Source: an uncultured Clostridia bacterium (GTDB lineage Bacteria > Bacillota > Clostridia > Oscillospirales > Ruminococcaceae). From it: 38,908 nucleotides of DNA. Position numbers and translations under genes: made by a program. The stretch covers positions 1-38,908 of the forward strand of contig CAMELR010000025.1 in the NCBI GenBank assembly GCA_945923775.1, written 5' to 3'. This document shows, one piece after another, positions 1-8,416 of this stretch. The number at the start of each line of letters is the position of its first letter. Positions within the stretch are counted from its first letter, which is position 1. The notes under the pieces were generated by a model. The model was not told the origin of the DNA, ran no database searches, and was given only the letters and a program-made list of their open reading frames with translations.

Positions 1-1
1 C

Positions 2-2398
2 AACGAGCTGATCCCTGCTATCTCCCTCAGGGGGCTTGTTGTATTCCCGGCTATGGTGCTTCACTTCGACATCGGAAGGGAGCGCTCCGTTAACGCTGTC
101 AAGGCGGCGGCCGAGGGCAGCGGAAGGATCTTCCTCGTAGCCCAGAAGGACGCGGCTCAGACCGAGCCGGAACTTTCTGACATTTACGAGGTCGGCGTTA
201 TCGCAGAGGTGCGCCAGCTTCTCACTACACCGGACGGCTCCACAAGGGTGCTTGTGGAGGGTCTCACACGCGCTAAGCGCGTAAAGAGCGTTCCCGGCAA
301 GGAGTACCTCCAGTTTGAGGTGAAGGAGCTGCCCGTCCGCGGCATGGAGCTTTCCGAGAGCACCGCAGCAGCCGCAGTACGTGCGCTGAAAAACACCTTC
401 GCAGAGTACGCGCAGATCTCCCCCAGAATGCCCCGTGAGCTGTTCGAGGGAATAATGAGCGAGGAAAACTGCGCAGAGCTTTTCGAAAAGGTAGTTTTCA
501 ACGTCGTGCTCAAGGTCGAGGACAAGCAGGCTCTGCTTGAGACAAACGGTCTTCTCCGCCGCGTGAAAATGCTTATCTCCATGCTCGAAAGCGAGATCGA
601 AATAATCGAAACCGAGATCGACATTCAGGAGCAGGTCAAGGAGCAGGTCGACAAGAACCAGCGCGAATATTACCTCCGCGAACAGCTCCGCGCCATCTAT
701 AAGCAGCTCGGCGAGGGCGACAATCCCCAGGAAGAAGCCGACGGCTACATAGAGAAGATCAAGGCGCTGAATCTCTCCGACGAAATCACTGAAAAGCTCA
801 TCGGCGAGGCGCAGAAACTTGTGAAGATGTCCTATTCCTCTCAGGAGGCGGGCGTTATCCGCGGCTATCTCGACACCGTGCTTGAGCTTCCCTGGAACAT
901 CAAGACAAAGGACAAGCTTGATATCGACAAAGTTCAGAAGCAGCTCGACAAGGATCACTACGGTCTGAAGAAGGTCAAGGAGCGTATCACCGAGATAATT
1001 TCCGTACGTGCGCTCGCTCCCGATGTCAAGGGACAGATCATCTGCCTTTACGGCCCTCCAGGAGTCGGCAAGACCTCTATAGGTAAGTCCATCGCTGAGG
1101 CGCTCGGCAGAAATTACGTCCGCATTTCACTCGGCGGTGTCCACGATGAAGCCGAGATCCGCGGCCACAGAAAGACCTACATCGGCGCAATGCCCGGCCG
1201 TATCGCGGCTGCGCTCAAGCAGGCAAAGAGCATGAACCCCGTAATGCTGCTCGACGAAATCGACAAGATGGGCAGCGACTACAAGGGCGACCCCGCTTCC
1301 GCTATGCTTGAAGTTCTCGACAGCGAGCAGAACACCACCTTCACCGACCACTTCCTTGAAATCCCGCTCGACCTCAGCGACGTTCTGTTCATCACAACCG
1401 CGAACAGCCTGGATACAATCCCGGCTCCGCTGCTCGACCGAATGGAGGTCATCGAGCTTTCAAGCTACACCCGCGAGGAGAAATTCAACATCGCGAAGAA
1501 GCACCTGCTCCCGAAGCAGCTCAAGAAGCACGGCGAAAAATCGACGACCCTCAAGGTCAACGATAAGGCGCTGTACTCCATCATCGACTTCTACACCCGC
1601 GAGGCCGGCGTGAGAAAGCTGGAACGCTCCATCGCGGACATCTGCCGCAAGGCCGCTAAGAAACTGGTTTCCGGCGAGAAGAAGGTCATTGTCACCGATG
1701 AGAACATCACAGATTTCCTCGGCGTAAAGAAGTACCTGCCGGAGCACCTCGAGACTCACGACGAAGTTGGTCTTGTGAACGGCATGGCGTGGACCTCCGT
1801 AGGCGGCGTGCTTATGCCGCTTGAAGTACTGATTCTCGACGGCACCGGCAAGACAGAATTCACCGGCAGCCTCGGCGATGTAATGAAGGAATCCGCGAAG
1901 ATAGCGGTCAGCCTGACCCGCTCCATTGCAAAGAAATACAACATCGACCCTGACTTCTGGAAAACCAAGGATATCCATATCCACGCTCCCGAGGGCGCAG
2001 TCCCGAAGGACGGACCCTCCGCCGGCGTAACGCTGACGACCGCGCTTGTTTCCGCGCTCTCCGGCACTCCGGTGCGCAGGGACGTTGCAATGACCGGCGA
2101 GATAACCCTCCGCGGAAAGATTCTCGCGATAGGCGGTCTGAAAGAAAAGACGATGGCGGCTTACCGCGCCGGAGTCAAGACCGTGTGCATTCCGAAGGAA
2201 AACGAGCCTGACATCGACGAACTGGACGACGTTGTAAAGAACAGCCTGAAGTTCGTTGTTGCCGAGGATATCTCTACAGTCCTGGAAACCGCGCTAGTCA
2301 TTCCGAACTGCAACCCGAAGGAAAAGGCTCCGCTCAAGCGCCGCACAACCGCCAAGGCTAAGGCGGAGAAGAAGCTTCCCGCGCTTACTGCAAACTAA
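2..2398 (+). CDS. lon: ATP-dependent protease Lon (5' end outside window)
   Basis: Lon is a cytoplasmic ATP-dependent serine protease that degrades damaged and regulatory proteins. The frame is open from base 2 and reads a typical Lon N-terminus (LRGLVVFPAMVLHF), so the ATG at 53 is internal and the true start lies before the window; 798 residues are visible. Counting from the Met at 53, the N-terminal substrate domain covers about 1-190, a coiled linker follows, Walker A GPPGVGKTS is at 334-342, and the C-terminal protease domain carries Ser656 in PKDGPSAG and Lys699 in GGLKEK, the Lon Ser-Lys dyad with the usual 43-residue spacing. It is complete at the 3' end and is followed by a terminator and ysxC, the same order as in Bacillus. 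The Lys/Ala-rich last 25 residues are not conserved in the family. Confidence 0.97.
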   Translation, partial: NELIPAISLRGLVVFPAMVLHFDIGRERSVNAVKAAAEGSGRIFLVAQKDAAQTEPELSDIYEVGVIAEVRQLLTTPDGSTRVLVEGLTRAKRVKSVPGKEYLQFEVKELPVRGMELSESTAAAAVRALKNTFAEYAQISPRMPRELFEGIMSEENCAELFEKVVFNVVLKVEDKQALLETNGLLRRVKMLISMLESEIEIIETEIDIQEQVKEQVDKNQREYYLREQLRAIYKQLGEGDNPQEEADGYIEKIKALNLSDEITEKLIGEAQKLVKMSYSSQEAGVIRGYLDTVLELPWNIKTKDKLDIDKVQKQLDKDHYGLKKVKERITEIISVRALAPDVKGQIICLYGPPGVGKTSIGKSIAEALGRNYVRISLGGVHDEAEIRGHRKTYIGAMPGRIAAALKQAKSMNPVMLLDEIDKMGSDYKGDPASAMLEVLDSEQNTTFTDHFLEIPLDLSDVLFITTANSLDTIPAPLLDRMEVIELSSYTREEKFNIAKKHLLPKQLKKHGEKSTTLKVNDKALYSIIDFYTREAGVRKLERSIADICRKAAKKLVSGEKKVIVTDENITDFLGVKKYLPEHLETHDEVGLVNGMAWTSVGGVLMPLEVLILDGTGKTEFTGSLGDVMKESAKIAVSLTRSIAKKYNIDPDFWKTKDIHIHAPEGAVPKDGPSAGVTLTTALVSALSGTPVRRDVAMTGEITLRGKILAIGGLKEKTMAAYRAGVKTVCIPKENEPDIDELDDVVKNSLKFVVAEDISTVLETALVIPNCNPKEKAPLKRRTTAKAKAEKKLPALTAN

Positions 2399-2405
2399 AT
2401 AATGC

Positions 2406-2436
2406 TGCCGCCGGGTAGTACTCGGCGGCATTTTTT
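2406..2436 (+). terminator. Intrinsic terminator after lon
   Basis: A perfect 8-bp stem (TGCCGCCG at 2406-2413 with CGGCGGCA at 2423-2430) is followed by six T residues. The tail runs straight into AAGGTGA (2437-2443), the ribosome-binding site of ysxC, so ysxC is either read from leaky termination or from a promoter inside lon. Confidence 0.8.
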
Positions 2437-2446
2437 AAGGTGACAT

Positions 2447-3055
2447 ATGAACTACAACAACGCAGAATTCTACACGTCCTACGGCAGTTTTAAGCAGATA
2501 CCGAAGTCCGAGCGTACTGAGATCGCGTTTTCCGGGCGCTCCAACGTCGGGAAATCCTCGCTGATAAACAAGATATTCAACCGAAAGTCCCTGGCAAGGG
2601 TCAGCGCGGTTCCCGGAAAGACCGCTACCATCAACTTCTACAGCCTGGAAAATCTCTATTTTGTTGACCTCCCGGGATACGGATACGCGAAGGTCGCGAA
2701 GTCAGACAAGGAGCGCTGGGCGGGGCTGATCGAGGGGTACCTCCACGACGACCGCGAGCTTGCCCTGGTGTTTCAGCTCATCGACTTCCGCCACCCGCCA
2801 ACCTCCGACGATGTGATGATGGTGAACTTTCTGATCGACAGCGGAATACCGTTCGTTGTGATACTCACAAAAGCGGACAAGCTGTCCAAGAAACAGCGTG
2901 AGGAGCGCCGCGCTTCCCTGCTGAACGAACTCCCCTGCGCCGAGGATATCACTATCATCGAGTTCTCAGCCCAGACCGGCGAGGGTCGCGACGAGATACG
3001 CGCAATAATCGAGGAGATCGCCGCAGACGATGGCTCGGAAGAAAACGAAGAATAA
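2447..3055 (+). CDS. ysxC: Ribosome biogenesis GTP-binding protein YsxC/EngB
   Basis: YsxC (EngB) is an essential TrmE-Era family GTPase needed for late assembly of the 50S subunit in Firmicutes. The 202-residue protein has the family length and all GTPase motifs: G1 GRSNVGKS at 30-37, a G2 threonine in the GKTATINFY stretch at about 57-65, G3 DLPG at 74-77 and G4 TKAD near 144. The start ATG is 3 bases after AAGGTGA, which itself abuts the lon terminator. The acidic C-terminal tail (DDGSEENEE) is variable in the family. The lon-ysxC pairing supports the assignment. Confidence 0.97.
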   Translation: MNYNNAEFYTSYGSFKQIPKSERTEIAFSGRSNVGKSSLINKIFNRKSLARVSAVPGKTATINFYSLENLYFVDLPGYGYAKVAKSDKERWAGLIEGYLHDDRELALVFQLIDFRHPPTSDDVMMVNFLIDSGIPFVVILTKADKLSKKQREERRASLLNELPCAEDITIIEFSAQTGEGRDEIRAIIEEIAADDGSEENEE

Positions 3056-3080
3056 TTTTGAATTTTTTCTGAAAAAGTAC

Positions 3081-3109
3081 TTGACAAACCAGGTTTGACG
3101 TGATATAAT
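3081..3109 (+). promoter_or_regulatory. Consensus sigma-A promoter of rplJL
   Basis: TTGACA (3081-3086), a 17-base spacer and TATAAT (3104-3109), with an extended -10 TG one base before the -10. Both hexamers match the consensus exactly, as expected for a ribosomal protein promoter. The predicted start is near 3116. Confidence 0.9.
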
Positions 3110-3115
3110 AATTAT

Positions 3116-3245
3116 GCTGTTCTAAAGACAGCAGGCTGACGAAAGTCTTTAATGGTTAACACCGCCTGCCGAGGAATGGGAATGAGATTACAACATCTGC
3201 TCCCTTTCTGTGTCTACAGAGAGGGATTTATTTTTCTCCTCATTA
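3116..3245 (+). ncRNA. L10 ribosomal protein leader
   Basis: The roughly 150-base untranslated leader before rplJ has the layout of the Firmicutes L10 leader, an autoregulatory RNA bound by the L10-(L12)4 complex: paired elements around GACAGCAGGCTGA and CACCGCCTGCCGAGG, then an intrinsic terminator before the rplJ ribosome-binding site. The identification rests on position, length and these elements, not on a covariance search. Confidence 0.8.
3201..3237 (+). terminator. Attenuator terminator inside the L10 leader
   Basis: A 10-bp stem (TCCCTTTCTG at 3201-3210 with CAGAGAGGGA at 3217-3226, one G-U pair) has a 6-base loop and is followed by TTTATTTTTCT. It stands before the rplJ start, so it would end transcription when the leader is in its repressed fold. 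Confidence 0.8.
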
Positions 3246-3280
3246 CTGAACAGCGCAAATTTAGTAAAGGAGTGAATTAA

Positions 3281-3790
3281 ATGCCTAGTAAAAGCGTACT
3301 CGAACAGAAGCAGGCATATGTTGCTGACTTAGCTGAAAAGCTCAAGAACGCTGCCGGCGGTGTTCTCGTTGACTACAAGGGTATCTCCGTTGAGGCCGAC
3401 ACCAAGCTCCGTAAGGATCTTCGTGAGAACGGCGTAGAGTATTTCGTAGTTAAGAACACACTGCTCAAGCGTGCAGCTGAGATCGCAGGGATCGAGGGTA
3501 TTGAGCCCGCTCTCTCCGGCACAACTGCTATCGCTCTTTCCGCTGAGGACATCATCATTGCCCCCAAGCTCCTGTTCAAGCAGACCGAGGCTCCTGACAG
3601 CACCTTCGCTATCAAGCTCGGCTTCATCGACGGCAAGGTTATTTCTAAGGAAGAAGTTGAAGCTTACGCAAAGCTTCCGTCCAAGGAGACCCTGCTCTCT
3701 CAGCTCGTATTCATGCTTCAGTCTCCGATCCAGAGAGTTGCTATCGCACTCAACGAGATCGCAAAGAAGAACGAAGAGCAGTCCGCTTAA
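3281..3790 (+). CDS. rplJ: 50S ribosomal protein L10
   Basis: L10 anchors the L7/L12 dimers to the 50S stalk and represses its own mRNA through the leader. The 169-residue protein has the normal length, the N-terminal rRNA-binding domain (DYKGISVEADTKLRKDLRENGVEY, in part), the KNTLLKRAAE segment and a C-terminal helix (ALNEIAKKNEEQ) that binds L12. The ATG follows AAAGGAG (3266-3272) at normal spacing. The rplK-rplA pair that usually precedes it is absent here; ysxC lies upstream. Confidence 0.98.
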   Translation: MPSKSVLEQKQAYVADLAEKLKNAAGGVLVDYKGISVEADTKLRKDLRENGVEYFVVKNTLLKRAAEIAGIEGIEPALSGTTAIALSAEDIIIAPKLLFKQTEAPDSTFAIKLGFIDGKVISKEEVEAYAKLPSKETLLSQLVFMLQSPIQRVAIALNEIAKKNEEQSA

Positions 3791-3803
3791 TTGCGGCGCA
3801 GCC

Positions 3804-3819
3804 TGCGAAATGCTTCGCA
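3804..3819 (+). other. Small hairpin in the rplJ-rplL spacer
   Basis: The 88-base spacer holds a 6-bp stem TGCGAA/TTCGCA with a 4-base loop, extended by GCC and GGC outside it through one bulged C, and a second weak TGCG/CGCA hairpin after it. There is no T-run, so it is not a terminator. It may help set the higher L12 to L10 ratio by protecting or exposing the rplL mRNA; that role is an inference. Confidence 0.4.
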
Positions 3820-3878
3820 CGGCTTAAACTTACTGCGTGAAAGCGCACAATAATTTTAATTTAATGGAGGATACTAAA

Positions 3879-4253
3879 ATGGCATCTGAGAAGATTACCG
3901 CTATGATCGAAGAAGTTAAGGCTCTTTCCGTTCTCGAACTGAACGAGCTCGTTAAGGCACTTGAGGAAGAGTTCGGCGTTTCCGCAGCAGCTGTAGCTGC
4001 TGCTCCGGCTGCAGGCGCTGGCGCTGCTGCTGCTGAAGAGAAGACCGAGTTCGACGTTGTTCTCGCTTCCTTCGGTGACGCTAAGATGGCTGTTATCAAG
4101 GCTGTTAAGGACGTTCTGGGTCTTGGCCTTAAGGAGGCTAAGGAGCTCGTTGAGGCTGCTCCTAAGGCTCTTAAGGAAGGCGCTTCCAAGGCAGAGGCTG
4201 AGGAGATCAAGGCTAAGCTCGAAGAGGCTGGCGCAAAGATCGAGCTCAAGTAA
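3879..4253 (+). CDS. rplL: 50S ribosomal protein L7/L12
   Basis: L7/L12 forms the flexible stalk that recruits translation factors. The 124-residue protein starts [12 protein letters not shown] and has the three expected parts: an N-terminal dimerisation helix pair (1-40), an Ala/Gly hinge (about 44-57) and the C-terminal factor-binding domain ([12 protein letters not shown] to AKIELK). The start at 3879 is chosen over an in-frame ATG 42 bases earlier because GGAGG (3866-3870) precedes it at 8 bases and the protein then begins at the family's usual point. It is co-transcribed with rplJ and followed by a strong terminator. Confidence 0.98.
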   Translation: MASEKITAMIEEVKALSVLELNELVKALEEEFGVSAAAVAAAPAAGAGAAAAEEKTEFDVVLASFGDAKMAVIKAVKDVLGLGLKEAKELVEAAPKALKEGASKAEAEEIKAKLEEAGAKIELK

Positions 4254-4277
4254 TTTCTGCTCTATTATCGCTGAAGG

Positions 4278-4312
4278 ATCCCGGTTGCTTGTCAACCGGG
4301 ATTTTTTGTTTT
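4278..4312 (+). terminator. Intrinsic terminator after rplL
   Basis: A perfect 10-bp stem (ATCCCGGTTG at 4278-4287 with CAACCGGGAT at 4293-4302), a 5-base loop and a T-rich tail. It ends the rplJL unit, so rpoB is not directly downstream as in many bacteria. Confidence 0.93.
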
Positions 4313-4329
4313 ACATCATTATCGGGTTA

Positions 4330-4358
4330 TTGACAAATTACTGATTTTGTGCTATCAT
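4330..4358 (+). promoter_or_regulatory. Promoter of the sensor-GGDEF gene
   Basis: TTGACA (4330-4335), a 17-base spacer and TATCAT (4353-4358). A start near 4365 leaves too little leader for the first ATG (4384) to have a ribosome-binding site, which favours the ATG at 4408. Confidence 0.65.
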
Positions 4359-4407
4359 AATGTAAAGGATTACATAATAAAATATGATGTCAAAGGGGTC
4401 TGAGGAA

Positions 4408-6306
4408 ATGTTCAAGGGAAAAAACGCAGAATATAAAATTCTGGGGATATTCGGGTCTAAAATGCCTACCGAAGACGTTAAGAGCACCATGGACTTCATC
4501 TGCCGGAGCGCGATAGATTCCGGCTGGCGCGTCATGATGTTCACGACCTTCTGCGACCTTTACAGCCGAAATACCGAGTCAGCCGGCGAAGCAAGCGTGT
4601 TCAAGCTGATAAACACTGACATTCTTGACGCCGCCGTTGTCCTCCCTGAGACGATAAAGAACGATGAGGTTTCCCTTTCTATCATTGCTGACGCTCAGGC
4701 GGGTGGTATCCCGGTTGTTACCATCGACAAGGAATTCCCGGGTGTTCCCTGCGTTCACTTTGACTATCTCACCACTTTTGAAAAAATCGTCAGGCATGTC
4801 ATCGAGGATCACGGCTGCCGTACTGTCAATTTTATGGCGGGTCTCAAAGGAAACGATTTCTCAGAAACACGCCTTGACTGCTTCCGGAAAATACTCGCCG
4901 AAAATGGCATTGAATACGATGAACGCCGCGTAGGTTACGGAGAGTTCTGGGAAAGCCCAACTATAAAAGCAATGGACGATTTCATGAACTCCGGGCTTCC
5001 CATGCCGGATGCTTTCATATGCTGCAACGACTCCATGGCTATAACCGTATGTCAATATCTCTCCAAAAGGGGAATCAAGGTCCCGAAAGATGTGATAGTT
5101 ACCGGATTCGATGGAATTGAGCTTGAAAAGTACTATCAGCCGAGGCTTACTACCGGAGCGGTGGATTACTCCGAGGTTGGCAGCAGCGTTATGAAGATTA
5201 TTCTCAGCCTGCTTGAGGGAAAAACTCCAGGCAGCGTGACTGTTCCGTACAAAATGCGGCTCGGAGGTTCCTGCGGCTGCGTCAGCTCCGAGGCTGAGGA
5301 TCCATGCGACAAGATAATCACGCTGTATGACCGCGTGAGCAATTCCGCATGGCACGAGGACTACATGTTCAGCTACCTCAGAAAGGCAACGCCGTGCAGC
5401 GACCTTCACCAGCTTGCCGATGTCATGAGCACCCGGGGCGACTACTGCGAGTGGTTCTGCGTCAACACCGATATCTTTGAGAAATTCCAGGACGATGTCA
5501 GGTATCACGGAGTGTTCACGCAGAATATGAACTGCATGCTGATTCGGGATATGGACTGGCACGACAGCTCCGGGATCGTGTTCCCTTCTGCGGAGCTCCT
5601 TCCCGACCTCGAAAGAGCGCTTGAAAAGTTCGAGGTGCTGTATTTCTCGCCGCTCCACTACATGGACGAGGTGCTCGGCTACGCGTGCGCCGCAATCGCT
5701 TTCTCTGAGGAATTCGTGTATGCAAACCGCCGCAGATACATCAGCAATACAGCGCAGATCCTTGAAAACCTGATAAACCGCACAAAGCTTGAACGCGCCA
5801 ACAGCGAGCTCGCCGAAATGCATATCCGCGACCCGCTGACAGGTCTTCTGAACCGCCGCGGATTCTATAAGCAGTTCGACAGACTATGCTCCGAGGGCAG
5901 ATTCATCTACCTGTTCTCCGTGGACATGGACAGGCTCAAATACATAAACGACACCTTCGGTCACAACGAGGGCGACCGTGCTATAAAGGCGGTGGCGGCT
6001 TCTCTGACTTCCGCGCCCGGCTGCGAACTTGTATGCTCGCGCTTCGGCGGCGACGAGTTCGAGGTCATAGGCTGCGGCGACGATTTCAGCCCTGATGACT
6101 ACATCTCGGAAGTCAGGGCTTACCTTGCGGGCTACAACAGAAGCTCCGGTGCGCCTTACCGCGTGGAAGTAAGCGTCGGCTGGGAAAAAGCAGACCTCTC
6201 CAACAAGAACGACGCAGGAAATATTGATGACATCATCAGGATCGCAGATACCCGCATGTACGAGGACAAACGCAGCCGGAAAGCTGCACGCGACCAACAG
6301 ACTTAA
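4408..6306 (+). CDS. Diguanylate cyclase with LacI-type binding-protein-like sensor domain
   Basis: Predicted to make cyclic di-GMP from two GTP under control of a small ligand, possibly a sugar. Residues about 10-290 resemble the effector-binding half of LacI-family regulators (VTGFDGIELEKYYQPRLTT, then a YSEVGSSVMKIILSLLEG helix), but no helix-turn-helix and no signal peptide precede it, so sensing would be cytoplasmic. A Cys-rich middle region (about 290-460) is unrecognised. The GGDEF domain begins RDPLTGLLNRRGF; the active-site GGDEF at 547-551 is intact, and the RxxD inhibitory site is missing (PGCE in its place). The start at 4408 follows AAGGGG at about 9 bases; ATGs at 4384 and 4387 are alternatives. 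It is followed on the same strand by a GGDEF/EAL protein. The ligand is not known. Confidence 0.88.
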   Translation: MFKGKNAEYKILGIFGSKMPTEDVKSTMDFICRSAIDSGWRVMMFTTFCDLYSRNTESAGEASVFKLINTDILDAAVVLPETIKNDEVSLSIIADAQAGGIPVVTIDKEFPGVPCVHFDYLTTFEKIVRHVIEDHGCRTVNFMAGLKGNDFSETRLDCFRKILAENGIEYDERRVGYGEFWESPTIKAMDDFMNSGLPMPDAFICCNDSMAITVCQYLSKRGIKVPKDVIVTGFDGIELEKYYQPRLTTGAVDYSEVGSSVMKIILSLLEGKTPGSVTVPYKMRLGGSCGCVSSEAEDPCDKIITLYDRVSNSAWHEDYMFSYLRKATPCSDLHQLADVMSTRGDYCEWFCVNTDIFEKFQDDVRYHGVFTQNMNCMLIRDMDWHDSSGIVFPSAELLPDLERALEKFEVLYFSPLHYMDEVLGYACAAIAFSEEFVYANRRRYISNTAQILENLINRTKLERANSELAEMHIRDPLTGLLNRRGFYKQFDRLCSEGRFIYLFSVDMDRLKYINDTFGHNEGDRAIKAVAASLTSAPGCELVCSRFGGDEFEVIGCGDDFSPDDYISEVRAYLAGYNRSSGAPYRVEVSVGWEKADLSNKNDAGNIDDIIRIADTRMYEDKRSRKAARDQQT

Positions 6307-6312
6307 CAAAGA

Positions 6313-6350
6313 ACCCGCGTTTAAAGCAATGTACTTTATCGCGGGTCATT
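6313..6350 (+). terminator. Weak terminator-like hairpin
   Basis: ACCCGCG (6313-6319) pairs with CGCGGGT (6340-6346), with a further TTTAAAG/CTTTAT pairing inside. The tail (CATTCTTG) is poor in T, so termination may be partial and the next gene may get some read-through. Confidence 0.45.
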
Positions 6351-6395
6351 CTTGTGCATAGTTAACGAATTATTCCCCTCGTCATTGTGAAAGTG

Positions 6396-6424
6396 TTGCA
6401 AATACATTTGGATTATGTTATAAT
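6396..6424 (+). promoter_or_regulatory. Promoter of the GGDEF/EAL membrane protein
   Basis: TTGCAA (6396-6401), a 17-base spacer and TATAAT (6419-6424) with an extended -10 TG. It gives the second c-di-GMP gene its own start, so the pair need not be co-regulated. Confidence 0.75.
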
Positions 6425-6468
6425 CTAATATAGAAAAATTGATATATATTCCAGAAAAGGTGATAGTA

Positions 6469-8412
6469 ATGACTGAACGACTTATTTATTTGGATATAGC
6501 CGCGCTAGTAATACTTGTTATCTCGCTGATATCACAGCTTACCCGCCGAATGACCAAAGGAGCGGCGAATCAGTTCTTTCTGCTGCTGATATCCATTTCT
6601 CTGCTGAGCTGCGGTCTGGAGATCTGGGCTGACATTCTTGACAATCTCGAAATTGCCGATTTCACTCTCAGACGCTTTGCGCATTCGGTGCAGATGATCG
6701 TCTACAATATGACAACGCCGTGCTTCCTTATGTATGTAATGAGCCTGACCAGCATCTGGCACAAAATCCGAAGGCACAAGCTGCTGTGGGTGGTTCTGGC
6801 GCTTCCCTTTGCGGCTGATATATCGCTGCTGATCTCCAACATTTTCACTGGAATCGTTGTAGACTACCCCGACGGAATTTACACCATCATGCCGGCGGCT
6901 TTCGCGACCTACGCCGCGGCTGGGTTCTACATAATTCTCGCGCTTTGCTATGTGATATTCTACCGCAAGCTGTTCTCGCTTCCGAAGATCATCTGCCTTA
7001 TGTGTCAGATTCCCCTGGCAGGAATTGCCGGAATCATTATCCCGCTGCTTCCGGATATCTGCGTGACTGCTTTTACGGGTTCTGTCGGAATACTGCTCAT
7101 CGCAGTGCTTATCCAGAGACCCGAGGAGAACGTTGACTCCTTCACCGGGCTTCGGAAATTCAGCGCTTATGCCGAGGACATGAAGAAGTACTTCATGACT
7201 GGAAATCCGGTTTCGCTGGTTATGGTCAACATCTCAAACTTTGAGACTATCCAGAACATCGTAGACTACGACCAGACGAACGACCTGCTCAAAAATGTAG
7301 GCAGGATAATCACCACCGCAAACAAAGCGTCAAAGGCGCACGGGCAGGTTTACTACCTCGACCGCGGACGTTTCCGCCTGGTGATCAACAGCTTCTATCG
7401 GGATTCCATGGAAAAAACCGCCGAGCTGATTAATACCGAACTGAAAAAATCCATCAAGATAAATCAGTTTGATCTGAACCTTATTGCGTATGTCTGCACC
7501 GCGCGCTGTCCCGAGGATATCCGGGACTTAAAGTCGCTTATGGCTTTCGGGGTGGAGTTCAACACAAAGCTGCCGTACAACGGAGAGGTAATGCACGCCG
7601 ACAACGACAGCGTAAGAAAAGTGATGTCACTGCTGACCGGAATGGACCGCATTATCGACAACGCCTTCGCAAACCATGGATTCCACGTTTACTATCAGCC
7701 GATATATTCCATCGAGGAAAAGCGGTTCGTATCCGCAGAGGCTCTGCTGCGGCTCATCGACGAAAAAGAGGGCTTCGTTTCTCCTGAGATTTTCATTCCC
7801 GCCGCTGAAAAGAGCGGAGCTATCCACAAGATCGGCGAATTCGTGCTCGAGGAGGTCTGCAAGTTCATCGGCAGCGAGGAATTCCGCAGGCTCGGAATAA
7901 GCTACATTGAAGTGAACCTTTCCGTTTCACAGTGCATGCAGCACGGCCTTTCAGAAAAGATACTCGGGATAATGAATAAATACGGAGTTTCCCCGGAGCA
8001 GATAAACCTTGAGATCACCGAAACCGCCGCAAGCTACGATCAGAGCGTCATGACTGAAAACTTGACCGACCTCAGCAAGGCGGGCATAGCGTTCTCGCTT
8101 GACGACTACGGCACAGGCTATTCCAACATGTACCGCATCGCCGCTCTACCGCTCAAGATAGTGAAGCTCGACAAGACTTTCGTGAATAACCAGAGCAGCA
8201 AGATGTGGACTATCCTCCAGAATACAGTGAAAATGATCAAGGACCTCAACATGGAGATAGTGGTCGAGGGCATTGAAACCAAAGACATGGTCAAGAAATT
8301 CTCAGAGCTGCACTGCGACTTCATTCAGGGCTACTACTACTCGAAGCCGATTCCTCAGGACGAATTCGTTAAGTTCGTAACCGAAAGGAACAGCGCCGCC
8401 GCTTCCGTATAA
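6469..8412 (+). CDS. Membrane protein with degenerate GGDEF and intact EAL domain (probable c-di-GMP phosphodiesterase)
   Basis: Predicted to break down c-di-GMP to pGpG at the membrane. The first 220 residues hold six or seven hydrophobic helices like the seven-helix sensor modules of some histidine kinases. The next domain has a GGDEF fold but reads DRGRF (298-302) where GGDEF should be, so it should not make c-di-GMP and may bind GTP or a partner instead. The EAL domain looks complete: EAL at 424-426 in SAEALLRL, then NLSVSQ, LEITET, the DDYGTG metal site, KLDK, EGIE and QGYYYSKP. The ATG at 6469 is chosen over an upstream TTG because AAAAGGTGA (6455-6463) stands before it; the protein is 647 residues. 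It is the natural antagonist of the diguanylate cyclase just upstream. Confidence 0.9.
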   Translation: MTERLIYLDIAALVILVISLISQLTRRMTKGAANQFFLLLISISLLSCGLEIWADILDNLEIADFTLRRFAHSVQMIVYNMTTPCFLMYVMSLTSIWHKIRRHKLLWVVLALPFAADISLLISNIFTGIVVDYPDGIYTIMPAAFATYAAAGFYIILALCYVIFYRKLFSLPKIICLMCQIPLAGIAGIIIPLLPDICVTAFTGSVGILLIAVLIQRPEENVDSFTGLRKFSAYAEDMKKYFMTGNPVSLVMVNISNFETIQNIVDYDQTNDLLKNVGRIITTANKASKAHGQVYYLDRGRFRLVINSFYRDSMEKTAELINTELKKSIKINQFDLNLIAYVCTARCPEDIRDLKSLMAFGVEFNTKLPYNGEVMHADNDSVRKVMSLLTGMDRIIDNAFANHGFHVYYQPIYSIEEKRFVSAEALLRLIDEKEGFVSPEIFIPAAEKSGAIHKIGEFVLEEVCKFIGSEEFRRLGISYIEVNLSVSQCMQHGLSEKILGIMNKYGVSPEQINLEITETAASYDQSVMTENLTDLSKAGIAFSLDDYGTGYSNMYRIAALPLKIVKLDKTFVNNQSSKMWTILQNTVKMIKDLNMEIVVEGIETKDMVKKFSELHCDFIQGYYYSKPIPQDEFVKFVTERNSAAASV

Positions 8413-8416
8413 GCAA

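Noticed and set aside
3833-3850. TGCG/CGCA hairpin before rplL as terminator
   Set aside because: Four base pairs and no T-run.
4362-4407. Possible c-di-GMP riboswitch before the diguanylate cyclase
   Set aside because: The leader from the predicted start is only about 45 bases and shows no such fold.
4861-5823. 320-residue open frame antisense to the GGDEF gene
   Set aside because: Composition and lack of signals mark it as a shadow.
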